Shown here piece by piece: positions 34,713 through 43,373 of a stretch of DNA of 64,000 nt. The notes beneath the pieces are model-generated. The model was not told where the DNA came from, searched no databases, and saw only the letters and a list, made by a program, of their open reading frames with translations. Numbering within the stretch: position 1 is the first letter of the stretch; each line of letters begins with the position of its first letter. The translations under genes were made by a program, and so were the position numbers. This DNA comes from Streptomyces qinglanensis (GTDB lineage: Bacteria; Actinomycetota; Actinomycetes; Streptomycetales; Streptomycetaceae), in NCBI RefSeq assembly GCF_900111245.1, contig NZ_FOGO01000015.1:48101-112100 (forward strand), given 5' to 3'.

Positions 34713-35926
34713 TGACGACGAGCCGTGCGGTGCCGGGGGGTTGGCGGAGCTTCGCCGTCGGTGCGGCGGTCGTCTGCCTGGTCCCGCCGGCTCTGCTCGG
34801 CCCGTCCGGTGCGCTGCTCGTCTGCGTATCTGCTCTGCTCGTCGTGGCGGTGCCGCTGCTGCGGTGGCCGTGGGGGAGGGTCACCGGGAGCGCGGCGGCG
34901 TTCGCGGCCATGGCGGTCTCCCTGCTCACGGACGTCCTCTACGCCGGCCGGCCGGGCCTCACGCTGCTGTGGATGCCCTTCGAATGTGCGGGGCTGCTGA
35001 TCCTCACCGGGCGTCTCGTCCGGCATACGCGATCCCGGTACCTCCTCCCCGCCGGGCTGCTCGCGGTCCTCACCACGCTCGCCCTGCCGCTGCGCTTCAC
35101 CCTGCGGAAGCCGGGTGCCGGGGCCGACGACGTGGTGATCATGGTGCTGGTGACGCTGCTGCCGGTGGCCTGCGCCGTCGGCATCGGCAGCTATCTGCGG
35201 TCCGCGGACAACCGGCGGCGCCGGGCGGTCCTGCAGGCCCGGCGGGAGCAGCGGCTGCAGATGGCGCGGGTCCTGCACGACTCCGTCGCCCACGAAGTGA
35301 CCGGCATGGTGCTCGACGTGCAGGCGGCGCAGGTCGCACCGCAGGACCCGGGCGAGAGCCGGGCGCTGCTGTCCCGGGTGGAGGAAGCGGGCCTGCGGGC
35401 ACTCGACTCCATGGACCGCGCTCTGCAGACCCTGCGCCGGGCCGAGGAAGTGCGCGAGGACGCGGGGGGCCAGGAGCCCGCGCATCCGTCGACCCGGGTG
35501 TACGGCGTGGCGGACCTGCCCGAACTGGTCGGCAGGTTCGCCGAGTCCGGCTCCGGCACGGCTGAACTGGACCTGGACGACGGTCTGGCCGGGGCGCTGC
35601 CGCGGGAGGTCGACGAGGCCGTGTACGTCCTGGTGCTGGAGGCGCTGACCAACGTCCGGCGCCATGCCGCCGGGGCCCGCCGGGTCACGGTGGCCGTCGG
35701 GCCGGCGAGCGGTGCCGTCGTACGGGTCCGGGTCGTGAACGACGGGGGCGGCAGCACCAGGCCGCTGCTCCCGTCCCGCAAGGGCGGCGGCACCGGGCTG
35801 GTCGGACTGGAGGAGCGGTACCGGAGCCTGGGCGGGGTGCTGGAGTCGGGTCCGTGCGCCGGCGGATGGCGGGTCGCGGGGACGCTGCCGGCGGCCGCGC
35901 CGACGGCCTCCTCCGGCAGCCGCTGA
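34712..35926 (+). CDS. NarL-type sensor histidine kinase
   Basis: 404 aa. Residues 12-170 contain about five transmembrane segments (FAVGAAVVCLVPPALLG, LLVCVSALLVVAVPLL, and others). HisKA_3 His: MARVLHDSVAHEVTGMVLDVQAAQV. HATPase_c: N-box VLVLEALTNVRRHAAGARRVTV and G-box GGGTGLVGLEERYRSLGG. Motif order, the Q-A-A-Q-V after the His box and the NVRRHAA box match the kinase at 28852, so the two systems are paralogues. It is paired with the regulator at 33913. Confidence 0.92.
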   Translation: MTTSRAVPGGWRSFAVGAAVVCLVPPALLGPSGALLVCVSALLVVAVPLLRWPWGRVTGSAAAFAAMAVSLLTDVLYAGRPGLTLLWMPFECAGLLILTGRLVRHTRSRYLLPAGLLAVLTTLALPLRFTLRKPGAGADDVVIMVLVTLLPVACAVGIGSYLRSADNRRRRAVLQARREQRLQMARVLHDSVAHEVTGMVLDVQAAQVAPQDPGESRALLSRVEEAGLRALDSMDRALQTLRRAEEVREDAGGQEPAHPSTRVYGVADLPELVGRFAESGSGTAELDLDDGLAGALPREVDEAVYVLVLEALTNVRRHAAGARRVTVAVGPASGAVVRVRVVNDGGGSTRPLLPSRKGGGTGLVGLEERYRSLGGVLESGPCAGGWRVAGTLPAAAPTASSGSR

Positions 35927-35950
35927 CCGGGCCCGCTCACCGGCCGGACA

Positions 35951-35980
35951 CCGGATATCTGCCGAACGGCAGATGTCCGG
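35951..35980. promoter_or_regulatory. inverted repeat after the second kinase gene
   Basis: ccggatatctgccg and cggcagatgtccgg pair at 13 of 14 positions around two bases (aa), 25 bases after the kinase stop and 55 before the lipoprotein. It may be a response-regulator operator for the transporter genes or a terminator hairpin; a two-base loop favours the protein-binding reading. Confidence 0.5.
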
Positions 35981-36034
35981 CGGGCTCGGAAAGATCACTC
36001 TGGACACGGCCTGTCGAGCTTTCCGGAGGTACGT

Positions 36035-36424
36035 GTGTTCTCTCGCAGATTGTCGCGGAGTGTCCTGGCTGCTGGCGCCCTGCTCCCGTTGTCCGTTCTC
36101 CCCGGTTGCGCCGATGTCGACGACGCGGCACCCGAGAAGAAGACGTTCGCCTTCGACGGGAGGACCCTCGACGTCCGGTCCCACGGAATGCCCGCGGACC
36201 TCGTCGCGACCGACCGCGACGACATCGAGGTGACCCGGTGGTTCGACGTCGGCTTCGGGGCCGATCCGCACTCCGAGTGGCGGCTCCGGGCCGGCCGACT
36301 GGACCTGGAGGCGGGCTGCGAAGGGTTCGCCAACTGTGACACGCGCTTCCGGGTCGAGGTGCCGAAGTCGGTGACCGTGCTGCGCGGCGGCAGGGCCACG
36401 AAGCTCACCGGCAGCGGGAAGTAG
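36035..36424 (+). CDS. short lipoprotein, DUF4097-like fragment
   Basis: 129 aa, GTG start four bases after GGAGGT. A signal sequence with lipobox (VLPGC) is followed by FAFDGRTLDVRSHGMPADLVATDRDDIEVTRWFDVGFGADPHSEWRLRAGRLDL and RFRVEVPKSVTVL. This matches the beta-helical DUF4097 adhesin-like repeats found beside NarL-type systems, but at 129 aa it holds little more than half of the usual length. It ends 10 bases before the ABC ATPase, so it is in that operon. It may sense or scaffold the cell envelope; this is inferred. Confidence 0.75.
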   Translation: MFSRRLSRSVLAAGALLPLSVLPGCADVDDAAPEKKTFAFDGRTLDVRSHGMPADLVATDRDDIEVTRWFDVGFGADPHSEWRLRAGRLDLEAGCEGFANCDTRFRVEVPKSVTVLRGGRATKLTGSGK

Positions 36425-36434
36425 GGGGCGCGTC

Positions 36435-37346
36435 GTGCTGGAACTCGTCGACATCACCAAGGTGTACCGGGGCGGCAAGCGGGCTGTGGACGCCGTGACC
36501 ATGCGGCTGGAGACCGGGATGCTGGGGCTGCTCGGCCCGAACGGCGCGGGCAAGTCGTCGCTGATGCGGATCGCCTCGACCGTGACCCGGCCGACCGGCG
36601 GAAGGGTGCTGTTCCACGGCACCGACGTGGTGGCCAGGCCCGGGGCGCTGCGCCGCTCCCTCGGCTACCTCCCGCAGGACTTCGGTGTGTACCCGAACCT
36701 CACCTCGCGGGAGTTCCTCTCGTATCTGGCCGCCGCCAAGGGGCTCTCGGTCCGCTCGGCCCGTGCCCGGATCGACGAGCTGCTGCAACTGGTCAACCTC
36801 ACCGAGGCGGTCAAGCGGCCCCTGGGCACGTACTCCGGCGGCATGCTGCGCCGGGTGGGCATCGCTCAGGCGCTGCTCGCCGATCCGGAGGTCGTCATCG
36901 TCGACGAGCCGACCGCCGGTCTCGACCCCGAGGAGCGTGTGCGGTTCCGGAACCTGCTGAGCGAACTCGCCGCGGACCGGGTCGTCATGCTCTCCACCCA
37001 CATCGTCTCCGACGTCGAGTCCGTGGCCTCCGACATCGCCGTGGTCGCCCAGGGGCGGCTGCTGCGCCGCGGGTCGCCGCAGGACCTGCTGGCCGCGGTC
37101 GAGGGACAGGTGTGGGAGGTTCTCGTCGACCCCGGCGACCTGCCGGACGTCCAGCGGCGGCAGCTCGTCAGCAGGATGCTCCGCACCGCGGGCGGAGTGC
37201 GGGTCCGGCTGCTGGCGCAGGGCCTGCCGTACGGCGGCGCCGAGCAGGTCACCCCCGAACTCGAGGACGCGTACCTGGCCATCGTGAACCGGGCCGGGCA
37301 GCCGTACGCGCCGTCCGCCTCCGACCGGTCTGCGGGGTGGCGGTGA
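36435..37346 (+). CDS. ABC transporter ATP-binding protein
   Basis: 303 aa, GTG start. Full ABC ATPase: Walker A GPNGAGKSS, Q-loop YLPQDFGVYP, signature YSGGMLRR, Walker B VVIVDEPTAGLDP, switch His in LSTHIVSD. The C-terminal 80 residues (VWEVLVDPGDLP to VTPELEDAYLAIV) are the regulatory extension of DrrA/CcmA-type exporters. The stop shares a base with the start of the permease (TGATG), so the two subunits are coupled. Confidence 0.93.
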   Translation: MLELVDITKVYRGGKRAVDAVTMRLETGMLGLLGPNGAGKSSLMRIASTVTRPTGGRVLFHGTDVVARPGALRRSLGYLPQDFGVYPNLTSREFLSYLAAAKGLSVRSARARIDELLQLVNLTEAVKRPLGTYSGGMLRRVGIAQALLADPEVVIVDEPTAGLDPEERVRFRNLLSELAADRVVMLSTHIVSDVESVASDIAVVAQGRLLRRGSPQDLLAAVEGQVWEVLVDPGDLPDVQRRQLVSRMLRTAGGVRVRLLAQGLPYGGAEQVTPELEDAYLAIVNRAGQPYAPSASDRSAGWR

Positions 37347-38992
37347 TGCCGGAGACCGTGGTCAGGCTCGCGGTCGGCGACTTCCGCGACCGGGTGCGTC
37401 GGCCCGCCTACGCCGTCGTCCTGATCGCGGCCGTAGGGCTGGGCTACCTCGCCACCCCGGCCCCGGAGTCCGACTGGGTGGTCATGCAGGTGGGCGACTA
37501 CCGGGGTACCTACAACAGCGCGTACACCGGCATGGTCGTCGCGCTGGCCGCCACCGTCTGGCTCCCGCTGGGCGGGTTCTACGTCGTGCGCAACGCGATC
37601 GCGCGCGACGAGGCCACCGGAGTGGGCCGCCTCCTGGCGACGACGCCGCTGCGGACGTGGACCTACCTGATCGCCAAGTTCCTCAGCAGCGTGCTGGTGC
37701 TGGCCTCCATGCTGGGCGTCCTCGCGGTCACCGCGCTGGTCATGCAGTGGGCGCGCGGGGAGACCATGGCGGTCGACCCGGTGCGGCTGCTGAGCCCCTT
37801 CGTGAGCATCGCGTTGCCGCTGATGGCGCTCACCGCGGCCGCGGCGCTGCTGTTCGAGACGATTCCGCCGCTGAGAGCGGGCCTCGGCAATGTCCTGTGG
37901 TTCTTCGTCTGGACCGTCCTCGTGCTCGCCGGCCAGTCTCCCCACGCGCCGCTCGGCGGCATCGGAGTGCACAGTGTCGTCCAGTCGCTCGGCGCGGGCC
38001 TGGCGGAGCAGGGCATCGACCCCGGCACGGCCGGTGAGTTCAGTCTGGGGCTGACGCAGATCCAGGAGCCGTTGAAGACCTTCGACTGGCAGGGCTTCGA
38101 TCCGGACGCCGCGTTCCTGCTCGGCCGGTACGCGCTGGTCGCCATCGCGCTGGGCCTCGCGCTGCTGCCAGTGCTCTGGTTCCCCCGGTTCGACCCGGCC
38201 CGAGGGCGCGGACTCCGGGCCCCGGCCTCGGGCCTCCTCCTGAACCCGGCAGCAGGCACCGCGAGCGGCGGTGCCGTCCCGGCGGCAACCGGCCTGCCCG
38301 TCGCGGGGGTCCGGGACGACCGCGCGGAAGCGCGGCCGGCCGCGTTCGCGAATCCGCCGCGCACCCCCGTGACATACGGCAGCCCCGCGCTGCGCCTGCT
38401 GGCGGGGGAGGTGCGCATTCTCGTCCAGGGCATCCCGCTGTGGTGGTGGGCGGGAGTCCTCGTCCTCGCAGTCGCCTCCCAGATGGTCACGCCCGCGACC
38501 GGTGTCACCCGCATCCTGCTGCCGGTGGCCTGGATCTGGCCGGTGCTCATCTGGTCCCGGCTGGGCACCCAGCGCCATGAGCACGGAGTCGAGGCCCTGC
38601 TGGGCGCCTGTCCGGCGGTGCGCAGCAGGACGGCGGCGGAGTGGGGGGCCGGGTTCCTGCTCACGGCCGCGGCCGGGATCGGACCGGCGCTCCGCATGGT
38701 GACCGGAGCCGACACCCAGGGCCTGGTCCACTGGTTCCTCGGGGCGCTGTTCATCCCGTCCTTCGCGCTGCTCCTCGGCACGCTCAGCCGGACGCACCGC
38801 CTCTTCCAGTTCGCCTACCTGCCCCTCTGGTACGGCACGGTCAACGGCCTCGCGGCGGTCGACTTCATGGGCGCGATCCGGGCCGACGACGGCAGTCCGG
38901 CCGGTCTGCCGCCGGTGTTCCTGGCGGCGGCCGTGGTCGTGATGCTCTCGGTCGTCTTCCTGTCGGGCGCCGCCCGCCGGGCGACGTCGTAG
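37346..38992 (+). CDS. ABC-2-type transporter permease
   Basis: 548 aa from ATG 37346. The N-terminal half has six segments, from YAVVLIAAVGLGYLATPAP through RDEATGVGRLLATTPLRTWTYLIAKFLSSVLVLASMLGVLAV to ALLPVLWFPRF. A Pro/Ala-rich cytoplasmic linker (about 290-345) is followed by a second half of about six segments (VRILVQGIPLWWWAGVLVLAVAS and others). EATGVGRLLATTPL is the coupling helix typical of ABC-2 exporters. It works with the ATPase at 36435; the substrate is unknown, but control by a two-component system suggests envelope stress or peptide export. Confidence 0.85.
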   Translation: MPETVVRLAVGDFRDRVRRPAYAVVLIAAVGLGYLATPAPESDWVVMQVGDYRGTYNSAYTGMVVALAATVWLPLGGFYVVRNAIARDEATGVGRLLATTPLRTWTYLIAKFLSSVLVLASMLGVLAVTALVMQWARGETMAVDPVRLLSPFVSIALPLMALTAAAALLFETIPPLRAGLGNVLWFFVWTVLVLAGQSPHAPLGGIGVHSVVQSLGAGLAEQGIDPGTAGEFSLGLTQIQEPLKTFDWQGFDPDAAFLLGRYALVAIALGLALLPVLWFPRFDPARGRGLRAPASGLLLNPAAGTASGGAVPAATGLPVAGVRDDRAEARPAAFANPPRTPVTYGSPALRLLAGEVRILVQGIPLWWWAGVLVLAVASQMVTPATGVTRILLPVAWIWPVLIWSRLGTQRHEHGVEALLGACPAVRSRTAAEWGAGFLLTAAAGIGPALRMVTGADTQGLVHWFLGALFIPSFALLLGTLSRTHRLFQFAYLPLWYGTVNGLAAVDFMGAIRADDGSPAGLPPVFLAAAVVVMLSVVFLSGAARRATS

Positions 38993-39456
38993 CCGCACGA
39001 CGCGCTGGCGCGGCCCGGGTCGGGTCGGGCCGGGCCGGGCGCCTGCGCGGGCAGGTGGCGTGAGAGTTCCGCCCGCACCTCCGGAACGTCGGCACGGAGG
39101 ACGGACCGGTCACCGGGTCTGGGGCGTCCATTTCACGAACCGGACTGCGCCCTCTCCGAAGGGGCAACCGAACAGGAGTAGAATTCCTGACCAGGTACCG
39201 CAGGGTTATTGCGGCCAAATCGGAATGAGTGAGGCCGGGCAACCTGCGTCCGGCGAGATTTTCATGAGGGGATTGGGTGGCGAAAGTCGACTCCGGGCCC
39301 TGTGCGGTGAGGGATAGTGGGGCAAAATGCAAAGCGTCCTCAGAGGTGAAGGCGGCGTCGGGTGAGAACGGTGCGCGCTGATCTCGCAATCTGGTGCCGG
39401 GAAAATGTAGAATATGAATTCAAGCGAGACTTCTACCAGCGGGGGTCCGACGCAAG
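38993..39456. other. 464-base intergenic region
   Basis: The GC content falls from left to right into the AT-rich gene that follows. No coding frame of quality on either strand. Confidence 0.55.
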
Positions 39457-39867
39457 ATGAAGGTGCAAGCCGTCGCCCGCACCGGGGCAGCACTTCCGTC
39501 CGATGCGCTGAGTGAGCGATGGAACATCGCGGAATCAACTGAATTCGCCATCACTCCTGGATGTGAATATATAGTTTTTGGTATCACCTGCGTGAGTGGT
39601 CTTTTCTGGTACTATATCCTTGATGATCGAAATTTGGGATACCCGGTGTGGCATCCCTGTGCGCTATTTGAAGTGAAGGATGGAACTATTCCTTCGTGGT
39701 GGATTGCCAACTATTTTCCCCATTACTTGAATGAGCGCTCCGGGGTATCGATCATTTCATTTCCCGAATGGGCTGCGGATGCATTGTTCTACGAGAAGCT
39801 CTTCGACGGAGATTCTGCGGCGCTGGCCGCATTTAATGTCGAGGTTGAGCGTCAGTCCTCCATCTGA
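39457..39867 (+). CDS. AT-rich hypothetical protein
   Basis: 136 aa, ATG start, no good ribosome binding site. Many A/T-ending codons (gaatatatagtttttggt) set it apart from every chromosomal neighbour. The protein reads as a soluble, Trp/Tyr-rich domain: VFGITCVSGLFWYYILDD, YPVWHPCALFEVKDGTIPSWW, IISFPEWAADALFYEKLFDGD. Similar small proteins occur scattered in Streptomyces genomes, and to my knowledge have no assigned function; the fold would suit an immunity protein, but that is a guess. Its base composition suggests recent transfer. Confidence 0.65.
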   Translation: MKVQAVARTGAALPSDALSERWNIAESTEFAITPGCEYIVFGITCVSGLFWYYILDDRNLGYPVWHPCALFEVKDGTIPSWWIANYFPHYLNERSGVSIISFPEWAADALFYEKLFDGDSAALAAFNVEVERQSSI

Positions 39868-39879
39868 AGGCGAGTTCGT

Positions 39880-40386
39880 GATGCGACGGCGAGGGCGCTG
39901 CGATCGCGGGTCATGGACTCGATCCAGCCGCGACTGGATCTGTCCAACAGCCCCCGGCGGTCTGCTGGGCAGGTGGGTGGCTTCGGCGGCAGGGTCGCCG
40001 AAGCTGTCGGTCATTTCCACGTCGGTGAGAGGTGCATCGTCCAGATCGACGACCGCAGGGCCGGCCGCTGTGTACGCGTCACAGCCTCGTCGGGGGTACC
40101 GGTCAGCGATCCGCGCATAGTCAGGCTCGGGCGGATGTGGAACCTCGCTGTCCAGGTCCGCGGGCGATATCCAGGGCCGGGGTGCCACCGGGGGCGACCT
40201 GGTCGACGGCACCACGCGTACAGGCCGCGTTTGGCTTTCGGCCTGCCGAGGGCCTGGAGTTCGGGGGCGCTGTTGGGTCAGGCGCTTGTCGAAGGGCATT
40301 CCCTGGCCGAGGTGACGGCGGTGGCGTGGTTCGGCCTTGCCGACGCCCAGGCTGACGAAGGCGCCGATGCCGCCAGTCTCGATCAT
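39880..40386 (-). pseudogene. IS110-family transposase remnant
   Basis: The frame from ATG 40386 reads MIETGGIGAFVSLGVGKAEP and FDKRLTQQRP, then further on RIADRYPRRGCDAY, LTDVEMTDSFGDPAAEATHL and QIQSRLDRV. These match in order the N-terminal RuvC-like region of IS110/IS902 transposases (GLDVGK, FDKRLPNSEP, RRIADLYPGEAKTDAKDA, QIHPPLERV), but with shifts and many substitutions, and the C-terminal part is absent. It is heavily decayed. Nearby DNA (40387-40671) holds nothing else I can call. Confidence 0.6.
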
Positions 40387-40671
40387 GTGGGTGCCCTCCT
40401 GTGGGCTCTCTCCGGTCGGCATGTCGCGGCGCCGATCACCTGATCCGCACCACGAAGCGCCTCCCGAGCCGTGAAAGGCGCGGTGGGCCTGCCTCTAGCG
40501 TGTGGTCTGCCACTGCCCCGGAGTTGGCGACGTCCCGAGTCATGTACTCGGCAAGGGAGTACCGGCTCGACAGTCGGAGGCATCCTTTGCTCTGTGTCCG
40601 CGGCCCTGCCCCCCGGGGCGGGGCCTCCGGTGCCGCTCCAGCCGTGCCGGGGGCGTGCGGTCCCCGGGGCC

Positions 40672-40729
40672 GGGCCGAGGGTCAGGCCCTCACCTTGGCC
40701 GGGCCGGGGGTCAGGCCGTCACCTTGGCC
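40672..40729. repeat. 29-bp tandem duplication at the 3' end of the FBP gene
   Basis: 40672-40700 and 40701-40729 are two 29-base copies with two mismatches. The second copy contains the stop codon of the FBP-domain gene and its last codons; the first lies just outside. Confidence 0.8.
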
Positions 40730-41202
40730 AAGAACGCGTCGAGGTTGGCCGCCGCGCGCTGGATCTTCTCCTCGACGGTGAGCGACTCGCGGTACCGGAC
40801 GGCGAGGCCCGTGTCCTTCTTGCCCCGTACGTAGAGCGAGCAGCACAGGTCGCTGCAGAGGTAGGTGCCCACCGAGTTGCCCTGCTTCCCGGCCTTGCCG
40901 GCCATCGGCGCGACCATCAGCGAGACGCCGCTCGTGTGGTCGGTCAGGCATATCGAGCACATGCTGCGCCGGGTCTGCCAGGGGGCCGGGGCGGGGCAGC
41001 GCAGCGCGAGGGCCCTGGGGCGGTCGCCCCGCCGGGTGACCAGATAGGCGCGGTCGGGGGCCTGGGGGTCCCGCCAGCCCAGGTAGTCCAGGTCCTCCCA
41101 GGGCCGCTCGGCCAGGTCGCGCGGCACGGACAGCCGCCGGGCCTCTCCCTTCGTGCAGTTCACGAACGCGGCCCGGATCTCTCGCTCGGTCAACGGTTGC
41201 AT
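40711..41202 (-). CDS. FBP-domain zinc-finger protein (elongation factor G-binding type)
   Basis: 163 aa from ATG 41202 (MQPLTEREIRAAFVNCTKGEARRL). The N-terminal 80 residues are the FBP N-domain. The C-terminal part is a four-cysteine treble clef: MCSICLTDHTSGVSLMVAP and GTYLCSDLCCSLYVRGKK. FBP-type proteins (FusB-like) bind EF-G at the ribosome and some confer fusidic acid resistance; the housekeeping role in actinomycetes is unclear. It is divergent from a TetR regulator with a perfect palindrome between them, so it is the probable target of that repressor. Confidence 0.85.
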   Translation of the reverse strand: MQPLTEREIRAAFVNCTKGEARRLSVPRDLAERPWEDLDYLGWRDPQAPDRAYLVTRRGDRPRALALRCPAPAPWQTRRSMCSICLTDHTSGVSLMVAPMAGKAGKQGNSVGTYLCSDLCCSLYVRGKKDTGLAVRYRESLTVEEKIQRAAANLDAFLAKVTA

Positions 41203-41215
41203 AAGGGTGAGGCTA

Positions 41216-41240
41216 ATTTGCCTAAAGGTGTTAGGCAAAT
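41216..41240. promoter_or_regulatory. perfect palindromic TetR operator
   Basis: atttgcctaa and ttaggcaaat, perfect 10-base arms around aggtg, in the 71-base gap between the divergent FBP and TetR genes. It is AT-rich in a GC-rich genome. The position would let the TetR protein repress both genes. Confidence 0.75.
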
Positions 41241-41273
41241 GCATAATCGTCTCGTCTGAACAGGAGGATCGTC

Positions 41274-41849
41274 ATGGTGCGTGCGGGGCTGACCACGGAG
41301 CGACTGACCCGGGCGGGCGCGGAGCTGGCCGACGAGGTCGGCTTCGACCAGGTGACCGTCTCGGCGCTGGCCCGGCGCTTCGACGTCAAGGTCGCGAGCC
41401 TGTACTCGCATCTGCGCAACTCGCAGGACCTCAAGACGAAGATCGCGCTGCTCGCCCTGGAGGAGCTGGCCGACCGGGCCGCCGAGGCGCTCGCCGGGCG
41501 CTCCGGCAAGGACGCGCTGACGGCCTTCGCGAACGTCTACCGCGACTACGCGCGGGAACACCCCGGGCGCTACGCCGCCACGCAGACCAGGCTCGACCCG
41601 GAGACCGCGGCGGCCAGCGCGGGAGTCAGGCACTCCCGGATGACCCGGGCGCTGCTGCGCGGCTACGACCTGGCGGAGCCGGACCAGACGCACGCGGTCC
41701 GGCTGCTGGGCAGCGTCTTCCACGGCTACGTGAGCCTGGAGATGGGCGGCGGGTTCAGCCACAGCGCCCCGGACACCCAGGTGACGTGGGAGCGGGTGCT
41801 GGACTCCCTCGACGCCCTGCTGCGCAACTGGCCCGAGCCCCGCCCGTGA
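41274..41849 (+). CDS. TetR-family transcriptional regulator
   Basis: 191 aa, ATG with AGGAGGATC upstream. HTH: LTRAGAELADEVGFDQVTVSALARRFDVKVASLYSHLRNSQDLKTKIALL, the canonical TetR DNA-binding domain. The C-terminal ligand domain with RLLGSVFHGYVSLEMGGGF is of the WHG/TetR_C_33 type. It probably represses itself and the divergent FBP gene through the palindrome; the ligand is unknown. Confidence 0.92.
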   Translation: MVRAGLTTERLTRAGAELADEVGFDQVTVSALARRFDVKVASLYSHLRNSQDLKTKIALLALEELADRAAEALAGRSGKDALTAFANVYRDYAREHPGRYAATQTRLDPETAAASAGVRHSRMTRALLRGYDLAEPDQTHAVRLLGSVFHGYVSLEMGGGFSHSAPDTQVTWERVLDSLDALLRNWPEPRP

Positions 41850-41973
41850 CGCCCCTCCGCACCCGGACCCCGGACCACCTGCAGCGGCCCGGACCGACCT
41901 GTACCGGCCCGGCCCGGAGCGCTCTGCACAGCGCTGTACCGACCCGCACCGACGACGCGAACAGGCTGAGGAC

Positions 41974-43158
41974 ATGCACGCCGAGGACGACTGGACCACC
42001 ACGCCCCTGACCGCGGACCTCGTGCGCGGGGCGCTGGAACTGGAGCGCACCGAGCGCGGGCTGCTGCCGCACTGGCTGCCCGCCGCGGCCCGGGCGCAGT
42101 GCGACGACGGACAACTGCGCATGGCCGAGTCCCAGCCCTCCGGGGTGCGGCTGGCCTTCCGCACCGCGGCGACCGCCGTCGAACTCGACACCCTGCCCAC
42201 CAAGCGGGCCTACGCCGGTGTCCCGTCCCGCCCCGACGGGGTGTACGACCTGGTCGTGGACGGCAGTCTGGCCGACCAGGGCGGAGTGCGGGGCGGCAAC
42301 ATCCTGACCGTCGACATGACGGCTGGGACCGCCGAGACCGCTTCCGGCCACGGCGGCACGCTCCGCTTCACCGGGCTGCCGGACCGGATGAAGGACGTCG
42401 AGATCTGGCTGCCGCACAACGAGACCACCGAGCTGCTGGCCCTGCGCACCGACGCCCCCGTCGAGCCGCTGCCCGACCGGGGCCGCAGGGTGTGGCTGCA
42501 CCACGGCAGTTCGATCAGCCAGGGCTCCGACGCGGCGAGCCCCACCACGACCTGGCCCGCGCTCGCCGCCGCGAGCGGCGGCGTGGAGCTGGTCAACCTG
42601 GGGCTGGGCGGCGGTGCGCTGCTCGACCCGGGCACCGCCCGCGCGATGCGGGACACCCCGGCCGACCTGATCAGCGTCAAGATCGGTATCAACGTGGTCA
42701 ACAGCGACCTGATGCGGCTGCGTGCCTTCACCCCGGCCGTGCACGGCTTCCTCGACACCCTCCGCGAGGGCCATCCCGACACGCCGCTGCTGGTCGTCTC
42801 GTCCCTCCTGTGCCCGATCCACGAGGACACCCCCGGCCCCAGCCTCCCGGACCTGGAAGCGCTCGGGGAGGGTCGGCTGCGGTTCCTGGCCATGGGCGAT
42901 CCGGCGGAGCGCGCCGCGGGGAAGCTGACCCTGCGGAGCATCCGCGAGGAGCTGTCCCGGGTGGTGCGCTCCCGGGCGGCCGACGACCCGAACCTGTACT
43001 ACCTCGACGGACTGGAGCTGTACGGCGAGGCGGACGCCGCCGAACTGCCGCTCCCCGACGAGCTCCACCCGGACGCGGCCACCCACCGCCGCATCGGCGC
43101 ACGCTTCGCCGGGCTCGTGTTCGCGGAAGGGGGCCCGTTCGCCGCCGCCGGAGCGTGA
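41974..43158 (+). CDS. SGNH/GDSL-type hydrolase
   Basis: 394 aa. Residues 1-165 form a beta-rich N-terminal domain (SGNH hydrolase-associated). The catalytic domain has block I VWLHHGSSISQG (Ser nucleophile), block II NLGLGGGALLDP, block III IGINVVNSD and block V DELHPDAATHRRIG with Asp and His. No signal peptide, so probably cytoplasmic. Family members are esterases or deacetylases of unknown physiological substrate. It lies 124 bases after TetR on the same strand. Confidence 0.88.
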   Translation: MHAEDDWTTTPLTADLVRGALELERTERGLLPHWLPAAARAQCDDGQLRMAESQPSGVRLAFRTAATAVELDTLPTKRAYAGVPSRPDGVYDLVVDGSLADQGGVRGGNILTVDMTAGTAETASGHGGTLRFTGLPDRMKDVEIWLPHNETTELLALRTDAPVEPLPDRGRRVWLHHGSSISQGSDAASPTTTWPALAAASGGVELVNLGLGGGALLDPGTARAMRDTPADLISVKIGINVVNSDLMRLRAFTPAVHGFLDTLREGHPDTPLLVVSSLLCPIHEDTPGPSLPDLEALGEGRLRFLAMGDPAERAAGKLTLRSIREELSRVVRSRAADDPNLYYLDGLELYGEADAAELPLPDELHPDAATHRRIGARFAGLVFAEGGPFAAAGA

Positions 43159-43373
43159 GCGGCCGTGGCGGGCCCTTCCTCGCGCGCTTCTTCGTGCCCT
43201 TCATCGCATGCTTCCCCGCGCCTTTCCCTGCGCCTTTCCCTGCGCCCTTCCCTCCCTCCCCCCGGTCCTGTGCGCGTTTCCCGGGCTTCGGGCCTCCCCG
43301 CACTGCGGCTCCGGCGGCGCGGGGAGGCGGCGGCTGCGGGGGAGGGCGGCGCCGGGGAGCGCGCCGCCGCGCG

